Shown piece by piece: positions 1-6,921 of a stretch of DNA of 7,683 nucleotides. Under the pieces are notes generated by a model, which worked only from the letters and a program-made list of their open reading frames with translations, was not told the DNA's origin and searched no databases. Position 1 is the stretch's first letter. Every line of letters starts with the position of its first letter. Source of the stretch: Spartobacteria bacterium (GTDB lineage Bacteria; Verrucomicrobiota; Verrucomicrobiia; Chthoniobacterales; UBA10450); contig JAJPJU010000121.1 in assembly GCA_021324035.1 (NCBI GenBank), positions 1-7,683 on the forward strand. Reading direction: 5' to 3'. A program made the position numbers and the translations under genes.

Positions 1-305
1 ATTCGTTGCTGGCGCAAATCCTCCGAAACGCCCAGCCGAACGTTATCGCGTTCCAATGTAGTGTGGCCGATCAACACTGCATCGGCCAGCGCTCGTTGCC
101 GAAACAAATGTTGTTTGTCTTCGCGCGAGGTAAAATCGACCGGCGTAAAATCGCGGGTCGTGATTTTTCCATCGACGGTCATCGCGAAGGTCGCGCTGAC
201 GAACGGCCGGGAAACCTTGGAGCGACGTTGACGCGGTGATTTTGCTTTTCGACGGCGGGGTGCCGAAGCCCGTGCTGCCTTTTTATTGCGACTCGCTGAT
301 TTCAT
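1..305 (-). CDS. RibD C-terminal-type reductase (dihydrofolate reductase fold), 5' part only
   Basis: The minus strand reads open from an ATG at 305-303 to the left edge: 101 codons and no stop, so the gene is truncated by the window. Residues 33-97 resemble the beginning of the RibD_C / pyrimidine-reductase family. They show RPFVSATFAMTVDGKIT (33-49, the first strand and DGKI nucleotide-binding turn), TPVDFTSREDK (54-64) and ALADAVLIGHTTLERDN (72-88). Known members are NADPH-dependent reductases, such as 5-amino-6-(5-phosphoribosylamino)uracil reductase of riboflavin synthesis, or relatives of unknown substrate. Instead of the N-terminal deaminase of bifunctional RibD, there is a leader of about 30 residues rich in Arg, Lys, Ala and Ser. 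The start overlaps the end of the UPF0104 gene by 23 bases, and GGAG lies only one base before the ATG. No other ATG precedes the conserved core. The family is fairly sure; the substrate is not. Confidence 0.8.
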   Translation of the reverse strand, partial: MKSASRNKKAARASAPRRRKAKSPRQRRSKVSRPFVSATFAMTVDGKITTRDFTPVDFTSREDKQHLFRQRALADAVLIGHTTLERDNVRLGVSEDLRQQR

Positions 306-1311
306 GCTCCATGGTGGCGACTTCGCGTTTCATCTCGCGCATCCGGATACGCCCTTCGGGGCCGCTTGGACGGTAGAAGAAATAGACAATGCCGCCAGGC
401 AGACAGCATACCACCATGATGAGAAAACTCAGGGAACCGATCAGGACCGCCACGCCCTCGTTTACGCCACAAACCTGATGCAACATTGTTTGGAGGACCT
501 TTTCGCGAATGCCTACGCCAGCAAAACTGATTGGAAGCGCGGAGATCGTTCGCTCGATCGGCATGACGGCAAAAAAGTTTGTTACCACAACGTCCGCCCG
601 CAACGCATAAGCCGCGCAAAGAAACGTGGTGAAAGTTGCCAAATGCGCCACCAATGATGCGCCAAAAGCGAGCGACGTAGCAACCCAGTGCCGCGCATAA
701 AGATGATATGCGGCGGCGATTTCGATTAATTTGTCGCGTCCCGGAAATTTGTGAGGCAGCAAGTGAAAGAGGTTGAACCCGCTGATCACAAAACTGGCAG
801 CCAGAGTGGCAACTGACACACCGAGGAGAATGAGCAGGATCCACAAATAACGCCGCGTTTCGTAGGTCTGCGAAAGCAGATCGAAACGCATGCTCACCAG
901 GGTGACCGTGATTGCGACCAACGCCACCAGGCCGATGAAACGATCGAATACCACAGCCAGCAAAGCGCCCGCTTTGTGGTCGGGTGTTTCCTTGAGCAGC
1001 AGATAGCTCTTAATAATATCGCCGCCCGTGCCTCCGGGCAGAAATTGATTATAAAACATCCCGATCAGGAACAATCCGGACAAGCGTGGGAGGGTTAGCC
1101 GGATCCCCTGGACCTTGAGCAGCATTTGCCAACGAAACGCCGCGGCCGCTTCCACAATCAAGTAGGCGACGATGCCGGCCAAAAGCCATTCCACGCGGGC
1201 GTGGCGGATCGCCTCCCGCATCTCCGCCAACTTTTTTGGATCATGATAGACCCATGCCAGCAGACAGACGGTGACCGCGAGTTGAACAACGGTAATGATG
1301 ACTTTTTTCAC
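283..1311 (-). CDS. UPF0104 / lysylphosphatidylglycerol-synthase-TM-like membrane protein
   Basis: This 342-residue protein has about eight hydrophobic segments (roughly 4-22, 42-59, 77-92, 116-140, 155-178, 210-235, 242-265 and 285-312). Family signatures are R60-W61, NQFLPGGTGGDIIKSY (88-103), DRFIGL (123-128) and PISFAGVGIREKV (260-272). These match the UPF0104/YbhN/AglD2 family, which corresponds to the transmembrane flippase-like half of MprF. The cytoplasmic aminoacyl-transferase half of MprF is absent, so lysyl-phosphatidylglycerol synthesis should not be inferred. Members often sit near lipid or glycan genes, but their exact role is mostly unknown. The start is a GTG whose bases form a GTGA overlap with the stop of the upstream isomerase gene, suggesting translational coupling. 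The C-terminus (314-342) is a charged, probably helical cytoplasmic tail. The family call is sure; the function is open. Confidence 0.9.
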   Translation of the reverse strand: MKKVIITVVQLAVTVCLLAWVYHDPKKLAEMREAIRHARVEWLLAGIVAYLIVEAAAAFRWQMLLKVQGIRLTLPRLSGLFLIGMFYNQFLPGGTGGDIIKSYLLLKETPDHKAGALLAVVFDRFIGLVALVAITVTLVSMRFDLLSQTYETRRYLWILLILLGVSVATLAASFVISGFNLFHLLPHKFPGRDKLIEIAAAYHLYARHWVATSLAFGASLVAHLATFTTFLCAAYALRADVVVTNFFAVMPIERTISALPISFAGVGIREKVLQTMLHQVCGVNEGVAVLIGSLSFLIMVVCCLPGGIVYFFYRPSGPEGRIRMREMKREVATMEHEISESQ

Positions 1312-2219
1312 GCGCTAAAATGTTTCTTCCAGGCTTCAACCGACCGCTGAATCTCTTCCGCTGTTTTACGCGGACTCATTTCCCAAACCCAGGCGCAATC
1401 TTTCGGCAGGAGCGGCACCAGCTTCTGAAGATCGACGTCGCCGGCAAACGGCGGTTGATGGTCCTGGGCCGGCCAGATGCAATCCTGGACATGACAGCCA
1501 AGAGCGCGCGGACCGATTTGGCGCAGCCAGTCGGCGTGATCAAGGAAAGCAAGGTTTTCTTTGATTTGGATATGCCCAAAGTCGTGCCAATAACCCACCT
1601 GTGGCGAGTTTAATTCATCAAGCAACGCCGGCAGTTCGCGCTCGCTCGGAATTTCTTCAAACCCGCGGCGGCCTTCAATCCCGAATTTCACTTTCTTGCC
1701 CGCGGCGTATTCAACAATGCGTTTCAAACAATCTCTCACCTGCTGGAGATAGGGCGGCGCGCTCGCTTCGCGTTTTTCTACCGCGCGAATTTTTTCGCGC
1801 ACGTATTCGCGTGAGAACAAATCGCCCTTTCTCGCAAGCTTGATCAGATCATCGGTGACCGGCCCGATCGGAACTTCGCCCAGATGCATGACTACGAATG
1901 GCGCGTTAAGCCGTTCGGCAAAATCGATTGTCTGAAATGTTTGTTTCACTGCGCGCTCGCGTTCGTTGCCGTAGGGAGACGAAAATTGATAGCAATCGGG
2001 CGAGGCGTGCAGCACTTCCACCGGCAATGGGCAAAAATTGTGGAGACTTGAGAATTTCACTTTGCCCGCCTCGAACATCTTCTGAATGCCGGGCATTAGC
2101 GAAATGCGGATGCCGTGGCCGAGCTCGATTCGCTCGAAGCCGAGATCGAGAATTTCCTGAAGCATTTCTGCTCCGTCGGTGTGACGGCTCGAATTCCAGC
2201 AGGTCGAAAACGAAATCAT
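1308..2219 (-). CDS. Xylose-isomerase-like TIM-barrel protein (sugar phosphate isomerase/epimerase family)
   Basis: This 303-residue protein has the AP_endonuc_2 / xylose-isomerase-like TIM-barrel layout. Four residues line up with the metal tetrad Glu-Asp-His-Glu of ketose 3-epimerases and related isomerases: E182 in KFGIEGR, D213 in YWHDFGH (with H216 as the usual D-x-x-H partner), H243 in GCHVQD, and E280 in WVWEMSP. Their spacings (31, 30 and 37 residues) are typical of the group. H60, H112 and the GDVD at 260-263 are further likely active-site positions. It should be a soluble, divalent-metal-dependent enzyme acting on a sugar or cyclitol; the substrate cannot be read from sequence. The ATG at 2219 was chosen because the protein then begins MISFSTCWN, the usual first beta strand. 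The frame stays open upstream (to 2333), but those extra 38 residues lie mostly inside the transporter gene and look unrelated. It lies 16 bases after the transporter stop and overlaps the next gene by four bases. Confidence 0.9.
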   Translation of the reverse strand: MISFSTCWNSSRHTDGAEMLQEILDLGFERIELGHGIRISLMPGIQKMFEAGKVKFSSLHNFCPLPVEVLHASPDCYQFSSPYGNERERAVKQTFQTIDFAERLNAPFVVMHLGEVPIGPVTDDLIKLARKGDLFSREYVREKIRAVEKREASAPPYLQQVRDCLKRIVEYAAGKKVKFGIEGRRGFEEIPSERELPALLDELNSPQVGYWHDFGHIQIKENLAFLDHADWLRQIGPRALGCHVQDCIWPAQDHQPPFAGDVDLQKLVPLLPKDCAWVWEMSPRKTAEEIQRSVEAWKKHFSA

Positions 2220-2227
2220 CGGCTTGA

Positions 2228-2247
2228 TGAACTGTTCAAACAGTTGC
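2228..2247 (-). promoter_or_regulatory. Small hairpin over the transporter stop codon, ahead of the isomerase start
   Basis: In the minus-strand mRNA, AACTGT-TTGA-ACAGTT forms a perfect 6-bp stem with a 4-base loop (plus-strand core 2230-2245). The loop contains the TGA stop of the transporter gene, and the stem ends 10 bases before the isomerase ATG at 2219. No purine-rich Shine-Dalgarno site is visible between the stem and the ATG. A role in coupling translation of the two genes is a guess: the stem is A/T-rich and short, lacks a following U-run, and is not a terminator. Confidence 0.3.
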
Positions 2248-3525
2248 GGCCGCTGAGGGAGCTGCCGGCGTGCCGATGTTCGTCTCGCAAACCCCGGGCT
2301 CGGCACATTGTTTTCGCACTCGGGCCAGCACAATTAGCGTGGTCACGCCGTAAGCAATCGCAGCGACCATCAGCGCAGTCCGCATTCCGATGGCGTCTGA
2401 TAGCGCGGTAACGCCGAGCCCCGCGAACGGCATCATTCCAACAAAACTCAGCATGAACACGGCTGAAACGCGTCCCCGCAGATAATCCGGCGCGCGTTCC
2501 TGCACGATTGTGCTGCAGAGGCCAAAATTCGTGGCCAAGCCTAACGAGTTCACGATTAATAATCCCATCACAACATAGAAGCTTGGACCGAATGAGAGTG
2601 CGGTGATGACCAGTGAAATTGCGAGCGCATTGACCATCATGAGGGGCACGCGCTTATTCCGGGGCAGGCCAATGAGAAAAATCGATCCAACCAGGGAGCC
2701 GACCGCTGACGCGCCCATCAACGAACCCAGGCCATCCGCGCCGCGATGGAGCACCAGCCGCACATAGAGCGGCATCATCACCGTGATGATTGGAAAAATA
2801 CAAAGCGATTGGGTCGCAATCAGCGTGACCATCGCCAGACTCGGGACGTCCTTCGCAACGAATCGAAAGCCATCCACAATTCCGCTGGCACGTTTTTCTT
2901 CTTCCTCCACCGTCCCTTTGGACCTCGGCGGTAAGGACAGGATGGCGATGATAAGAGCAACAAACGACAAAGCGTTCGCAAAAAACGCCGACGCGAGACC
3001 GAGCCACTTGATCAGGTAACCGCCAATCGTTGGTCCGATCACACGGGAGCCGTGAAAGACCGATCGGTCGATCGAGATTCCATTTTGAATCTGGTCGCGC
3101 CCGACCAATTCGGGGACCAAAGCCGACTGGGTTGGCATTTCGAAGGAATTGGAAATTCCGAGCAACACGGCAAAGAGCAGAATCTGCCAGATTTCGATCT
3201 GGCCTTTAAGAATGAGGAAACCAATTCCGCAGGCGATCCCGATTTGAACAAACTGAGTGATCAGAAGAATTTTGCGCTTGTCGAACCGGTCCGCTGCCAT
3301 CCCACCGACCATGGTCAGCGCCAGCATTGGGATACCGGCCGCGAAATTAGCCATTCCCAGCCAAAATGCTTTGGTGGTCAGCATTGCCATGACCCAGCCT
3401 TGCGCCATCACCTGCATCCAGCTCCCAGTATCCGAGATCAAACTGCCGATGACGTAGCGGCGGAACGCCGCGTTACGCAAAACGCCCAACGCGTGCATCG
3501 GAGTGATTTTTACTTCTGCGCTCAT
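2236..3525 (-). CDS. MFS transporter, MFS_3 / EntS-like efflux family
   Basis: This 429-residue inner-membrane protein has about twelve hydrophobic helices. The major-facilitator motif A appears between helices 2 and 3 as GGMAADRFDKRK (74-85). The segment FEMPTQSALVPELVGRDQIQ (128-147), followed by RVIGPTIGG (161-169), is characteristic of the MFS_3 group, which includes the enterobactin exporter EntS and many predicted drug or metabolite exporters. A charged loop rich in Glu and Lys (about 200-212) separates the two six-helix halves, and the helix 10-11 region carries ERAPDYLRGRVSAV (343-356). It probably exports a small molecule by proton antiport; the substrate is unknown. An in-frame TTG at 3531 would add only two residues; I prefer the ATG at 3525. 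It is the first gene of the probable leftward operon, 16 bases before the isomerase and divergent from clpB. Confidence 0.93.
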   Translation of the reverse strand: MSAEVKITPMHALGVLRNAAFRRYVIGSLISDTGSWMQVMAQGWVMAMLTTKAFWLGMANFAAGIPMLALTMVGGMAADRFDKRKILLITQFVQIGIACGIGFLILKGQIEIWQILLFAVLLGISNSFEMPTQSALVPELVGRDQIQNGISIDRSVFHGSRVIGPTIGGYLIKWLGLASAFFANALSFVALIIAILSLPPRSKGTVEEEEKRASGIVDGFRFVAKDVPSLAMVTLIATQSLCIFPIITVMMPLYVRLVLHRGADGLGSLMGASAVGSLVGSIFLIGLPRNKRVPLMMVNALAISLVITALSFGPSFYVVMGLLIVNSLGLATNFGLCSTIVQERAPDYLRGRVSAVFMLSFVGMMPFAGLGVTALSDAIGMRTALMVAAIAYGVTTLIVLARVRKQCAEPGVCETNIGTPAAPSAAATV

Positions 3526-3614
3526 CGCCAAGACTGATACGCGGTCAGGCGCACCCCTGCAATGGATGTTGCATGTGCGATTGCCCCGCGCGGCACGTTC
3601 GTTACTTTGAGGAA
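3526..3614. promoter_or_regulatory. Divergent intergenic region between the transporter operon and clpB
   Basis: These 89 bases must carry the start signals of two divergent transcription units unless promoters lie inside genes. On the minus strand, TTGCAG (3562-3557) and TATCAG (3539-3534), 17 bases apart, form a weak candidate sigma-70-type promoter that would start transcription almost at the transporter ATG. For clpB, GAGG at 3609-3612 lies two bases before the ATG, which is a short spacing. A 5-bp inverted repeat TGCAA/TTGCA with a 6-base loop occupies 3558-3573, and the 8-base palindrome CCGCGCGG lies at 3586-3593. I see no CIRCE inverted repeat and no sigma-32 consensus. Confidence 0.4.
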
Positions 3615-6191
3615 ATGAGGATCGACCGGTTCACGCAGAAGATGCAGGAGGCGCTGCAGGCGGCCCAGGACCTCGCTTCCCAGGCGAATCAACAGGAAAT
3701 CACTAACGAACATTTCCTATTGTCACTGCTCGATCAATCTGACGGCATCACTCAGCCGCTGCTCGAGAAGATTGGCGTTCCTCCGAATCAGCTGCGCGAA
3801 AAATTATTGACCGAGCTCAATCGCAAGCCGCGAGTGACCGGCGCGGTCGATCTTCGCATGTCGAATGAGTTGCGCTCCGTTCTCGATAGTTCGGAAAGGG
3901 AAATGGCGAAGCTGAAGGATGAATACACCAGCGCCGAACATTATTTGCTCGCCCTGGCCGACGCCCCGTCCAGCGTTCCCGCCGCAAAAATGTTGAAGGA
4001 CTTCGGCGTCACTCACGACAAATTGATGCAGGCGCTGCAACAAGTCAGGGGATCGCAACGCGTGACCGACCAAAACCCCGAGGGGAAATACCAAACCCTC
4101 GAGAAATACGGGCGCGATCTCACTCAGCTCGCGCGCCGCGGCAAAATCGATCCGGTCATTGGTCGCGATAATGAAATCCGCCGCATCATGCAGGTGCTTT
4201 CACGTCGCACCAAAAACAACCCTGTGCTGATCGGCGATCCCGGTGTTGGCAAAACTGCAATCGTCGAAGGTCTCGCGCGCCGGATCGTTAGTGGCGACGT
4301 TCCTGAATCGCTCAAGAACAAGCGACTCATCGCAATGGATATTGGCGCGATGGTTGCGGGGGCAAAATTCCGTGGAGAATTCGAAGATCGACTCAAAGCG
4401 TTCCTGAAGGAAGTCACCGACTCACAGGGCGAGATCATTTTATTCATCGACGAGTTGCACACCATCGTCGGCGCCGGTGCGGCCGAAGGATCGGTCGACG
4501 CCTCGAACATGTTGAAGCCGATGCTGGCGCGCGGCGAACTGCGGACGGTCGGTGCGACGACGCTCGACGAATATCGCAAATACATCGAGAAAGACGCGGC
4601 GCTCGAACGCCGGTTCCAGCCGGTGATGGTAAATGAACCCAGCGTTGAAGATACGATAGCGATTTTACGCGGACTGAAGGAACGCTACGAAGTTCATCAC
4701 GGCGTTCGCATCACCGATGGCGCGATCGTGGCCGCCGCAGTGTTGTCGAATCGTTACATTACCGACCGGTTTCTTCCCGATAAGGCCATCGACCTGGTGG
4801 ATGAGGCGGCTTCGCGATTGAAGATCGAACTCGATTCAATGCCGACCGAAATCGACGTCATCGAGCGTGACGTTATGCAACGGGAGATGGAGCGGCAGGC
4901 CCTAAAAAAAGAAAAAGATTCTGCGAGCAAGGAACGGCTGAAGAAGCTCGAAAAGGAATTGGCCGAATTGAAGGAGAAATCGGGAGCGCTTAAAGCCGAG
5001 TGGCAAAAAGAAAAAGCGGTCATCGACGAACAACGGAAATGGAAAGAACAGCTCGATCAGTTCCGGACCGAACTCGAGCGCGTCACCCGGCGAGGTGAAC
5101 TCGGGAAAGCGAGCGAACTTCAATACGGAAAGATTCCAGAGTTGGAAAAAAAGCTCGCTGATGCCGCGGCGAAAGAAAAGGGCCGCAAGACACGGTTGCT
5201 TCGCGAAGAAGTGACCGAGGAAGACATTGCCGACGTTGTTTCTCGTTGGACGGGCATTCCGGTTTCGCGATTGCAGGAAGGCGAGCGCGAGAAGCTGGTA
5301 AAACTCGAACAACATCTGCACGAACGGGTGGTCGATCAGGAACGGGCCATCAAAGCAGTCTCGAACGCCGTGCGTCGCGCCCGCGCCGGATTGCAGGACC
5401 CAAATCGTCCGCTCGGCTCATTTATTTTTCTCGGACCAACCGGTGTTGGCAAAACCGAACTTTCACGCGCTCTCGCCGAATTTTTGTTCGATGACGACAA
5501 CGCCATGATCCGGATCGACATGAGCGAATACATGGAGAAACACAGCGTCGCGCGATTGATCGGTGCACCGCCCGGTTACGTGGGTTACGAAGAGGGCGGC
5601 CAATTGAGCGAAGCGGTCCGGCGGCGGCCGTATTCGGTTTTGTTGTTCGACGAAATCGAAAAGGCGCACCAGGACGTGTTCAACGTGCTACTGCAAGTCT
5701 TGGACGACGGCCGGATCACGGATGGCCAGGGACGCACCGTCGATTTCAAAAACACGGTCATCATAATGACCTCCAACATCGGATCCCAATACATCTTGGA
5801 GGAAGAACAAACTCAGGAAGCGCGCGAACGCCTGGTTATGGATGCGTTACGCGGACATTTCCGTCCCGAATTTCTTAACCGTGTCGACGAAATCATCATC
5901 TTCGATCGTTTGAGCGAGGAGGACTTGAAGAAAATCGTCGAAATCCAGCTCAAACGTCTGGCCAAGCGTCTCTCGGAACAAAAAATCACCCTCGAGCTCT
6001 CCGATTCGGCCAAACAACTTCTTGCCCGCGAAGGTTACGATCCGGCTTACGGCGCGCGTCCACTGCGGCGCACAATTCAAAAACAAATTCTCGACCCGCT
6101 CTCGATCCAGATTCTTGAAGGCAAAGTCCGCGAAGGCCAGACCGTGAAGATCGACGCGCGCGACGGCGCGTTGGAGTTTAAAGAGAAGTAA
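3615..6191 (+). CDS. clpB: ATP-dependent disaggregase ClpB
   Basis: This 858-residue cytoplasmic AAA+ chaperone works with DnaK/DnaJ/GrpE to pull polypeptides out of aggregates. Its domains are, in order: a Clp N-domain (about 1-145), nucleotide-binding module 1 (about 160-405), a coiled-coil middle domain rich in Lys and Glu (about 410-530), nucleotide-binding module 2 (about 545-765) and a C-terminal small domain. Module 1 has Walker A GDPGVGKT (207-214), Walker B ending in E280 and paired arginines R332-R333. Module 2 has GPTGVGKT (607-614), Walker B ending in E680, pore loop GYVGYEEGG with Y655, sensor-1 N721, arginine finger R756 and sensor-2 GARPLRR with R815. All catalytic residues are present. 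The first pore loop reads KFRGEFE, with F252 where E. coli has Tyr. The start at 3615 gives MRIDRFTQ, matching the family's usual N-terminus and length; an upstream in-frame ATG at 3573 would add 14 residues that do not fit. clpB is divergent from the transporter operon and convergent with the next gene. Confidence 0.98.
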   Translation: MRIDRFTQKMQEALQAAQDLASQANQQEITNEHFLLSLLDQSDGITQPLLEKIGVPPNQLREKLLTELNRKPRVTGAVDLRMSNELRSVLDSSEREMAKLKDEYTSAEHYLLALADAPSSVPAAKMLKDFGVTHDKLMQALQQVRGSQRVTDQNPEGKYQTLEKYGRDLTQLARRGKIDPVIGRDNEIRRIMQVLSRRTKNNPVLIGDPGVGKTAIVEGLARRIVSGDVPESLKNKRLIAMDIGAMVAGAKFRGEFEDRLKAFLKEVTDSQGEIILFIDELHTIVGAGAAEGSVDASNMLKPMLARGELRTVGATTLDEYRKYIEKDAALERRFQPVMVNEPSVEDTIAILRGLKERYEVHHGVRITDGAIVAAAVLSNRYITDRFLPDKAIDLVDEAASRLKIELDSMPTEIDVIERDVMQREMERQALKKEKDSASKERLKKLEKELAELKEKSGALKAEWQKEKAVIDEQRKWKEQLDQFRTELERVTRRGELGKASELQYGKIPELEKKLADAAAKEKGRKTRLLREEVTEEDIADVVSRWTGIPVSRLQEGEREKLVKLEQHLHERVVDQERAIKAVSNAVRRARAGLQDPNRPLGSFIFLGPTGVGKTELSRALAEFLFDDDNAMIRIDMSEYMEKHSVARLIGAPPGYVGYEEGGQLSEAVRRRPYSVLLFDEIEKAHQDVFNVLLQVLDDGRITDGQGRTVDFKNTVIIMTSNIGSQYILEEEQTQEARERLVMDALRGHFRPEFLNRVDEIIIFDRLSEEDLKKIVEIQLKRLAKRLSEQKITLELSDSAKQLLAREGYDPAYGARPLRRTIQKQILDPLSIQILEGKVREGQTVKIDARDGALEFKEK

Positions 6192-6225
6192 CCGACTTGT
6201 TAGGCCACTCCACCTTTGCTCGCGG

Positions 6226-6870
6226 TTATTTGGAGCGCTTTCGCAATCGAGCGATCCCGAAATTCAAAATCGCACCGAGCGCAATCAAGACACTGGGCGA
6301 GGGTTCGGGCACAGCCGAGCCATTGAGCTGAATTTCAGAAACGCCCAACGCGCTATCGCCGGAGGTCGCGCTGACGCGAACGGCATCCGTCACGATGGGC
6401 GAGAGAGACTGGAATGTCGTTTGGTCTGCGTTTGGCCGGGTTGTGAAGCCAACCCCGGCAACGCCGGGCACGTTCCAAAGGGTGAGCCACGTGCTGGTCG
6501 ACGGATCGCGGTACTGCAGAAGATAACTGTCGTTGTTATCGGCCTGCATAATTGCGCCGCTAATTGCAAAAAAACCGCCGAGGTCGATCTCCAGGGTTGT
6601 GGGCGCATTGCCGGAGCCGGCAGGCTGTCCGTCGGTAGTGGTCCATTCAACCGCATTCGCGATTGCCGCGCTGCTGCCGAAGGTGGTGGATTCCGGCAGG
6701 AAAACACCGTTGTCGATCACGCTCAACGACGTGGACGGATTCGTGATTTGCATCGAACCGTTAACGACAAAGACCGGTTTGTTCAGCAAAATATTGCTAT
6801 CAGCGTTGCTCAGCGTGACCAGCGCTGGGAAAATTACGGTCGCGAGGGCAATTATCTTCATCCCTTTCAT
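6226..6870 (-). CDS. Secreted PEP-CTERM sorting-domain protein with discoidin-like core
   Basis: This 214-residue protein is predicted to be exported. Residues 1-23 form a signal peptide (MKGMK, a hydrophobic stretch, then SNA before D24). The C-terminus is a PEP-CTERM signal: VPEP at 187-190, a hydrophobic helix at about 192-206, and a basic end RLRKRSK (208-214). In known systems an exosortase (EpsH-type) recognises this tail; none is encoded here. The core (about 26-184) begins NILLNKPVF and includes EWTTTDG, LEIDLGGF (93-100), DSYLLQYRD and a closing GVSEIQLNG (176-184), a pattern like F5/8 type C (discoidin, galactose-binding-like) domains that bind glycans or surfaces. It has no cysteine. 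ATG 6870 has GGGG two bases upstream; ATG 6861 is an alternative start. TTGACG on the minus strand (6918-6913), between this gene and the aminotransferase, could be a -35 element, but no good -10 follows. Its ligand is unknown. Confidence 0.85.
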   Translation of the reverse strand: MKGMKIIALATVIFPALVTLSNADSNILLNKPVFVVNGSMQITNPSTSLSVIDNGVFLPESTTFGSSAAIANAVEWTTTDGQPAGSGNAPTTLEIDLGGFFAISGAIMQADNNDSYLLQYRDPSTSTWLTLWNVPGVAGVGFTTRPNADQTTFQSLSPIVTDAVRVSATSGDSALGVSEIQLNGSAVPEPSPSVLIALGAILNFGIARLRKRSK

Positions 6871-6921
6871 TACCCCAAAGGTCTTTCTAATCGTGCGACA
6901 CGCGGTTTAAGGCGTCAAGGT

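Noticed and set aside
6..239. 77-codon plus-strand open frame at the left edge
   Set aside because: The opposite strand carries the RibD_C-like coding sequence without a stop; the plus-strand product resembles nothing known.
302..844. 180-codon minus-strand open frame
   Set aside because: It lies wholly inside the UPF0104 gene in another frame. Its product is rich in Cys, Arg and His with no domain pattern, whereas the overlapping frame has clear membrane helices and family motifs.
283..1311. Calling the membrane protein MprF (lysylphosphatidylglycerol synthase)
   Set aside because: Only the membrane half is present; the catalytic cytoplasmic domain is missing and the next gene is a reductase, so the enzymatic name would be wrong.
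2220..2333. Longer N-terminus for the TIM-barrel protein starting at 2333
   Set aside because: The added 38 residues lie mostly within the transporter coding region, are Arg/Pro-rich, and precede the normal first beta strand of the family.
3052..3537. 161-codon plus-strand open frame upstream of clpB
   Set aside because: It is antisense to the MFS transporter, whose frame shows motif A and helices; the antisense product has no recognisable domain.
3573..3614. Upstream in-frame start for clpB at 3573
   Set aside because: The extra residues (MCDCPARHVRYFEE) do not match ClpB N-termini, whereas the ATG at 3615 gives the canonical beginning and an 858-residue protein.
4902..5321. 139-codon antisense open frame within clpB
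   Set aside because: It is a shadow of the Lys/Glu-rich middle domain, whose reverse complement yields Phe/Leu-rich frames; there is no independent support.
6192..6225. Bidirectional terminator between clpB and the convergent PEP-CTERM gene
   Set aside because: The 34-base gap was searched for a GC-rich stem followed by a T-run on either strand; none was found.
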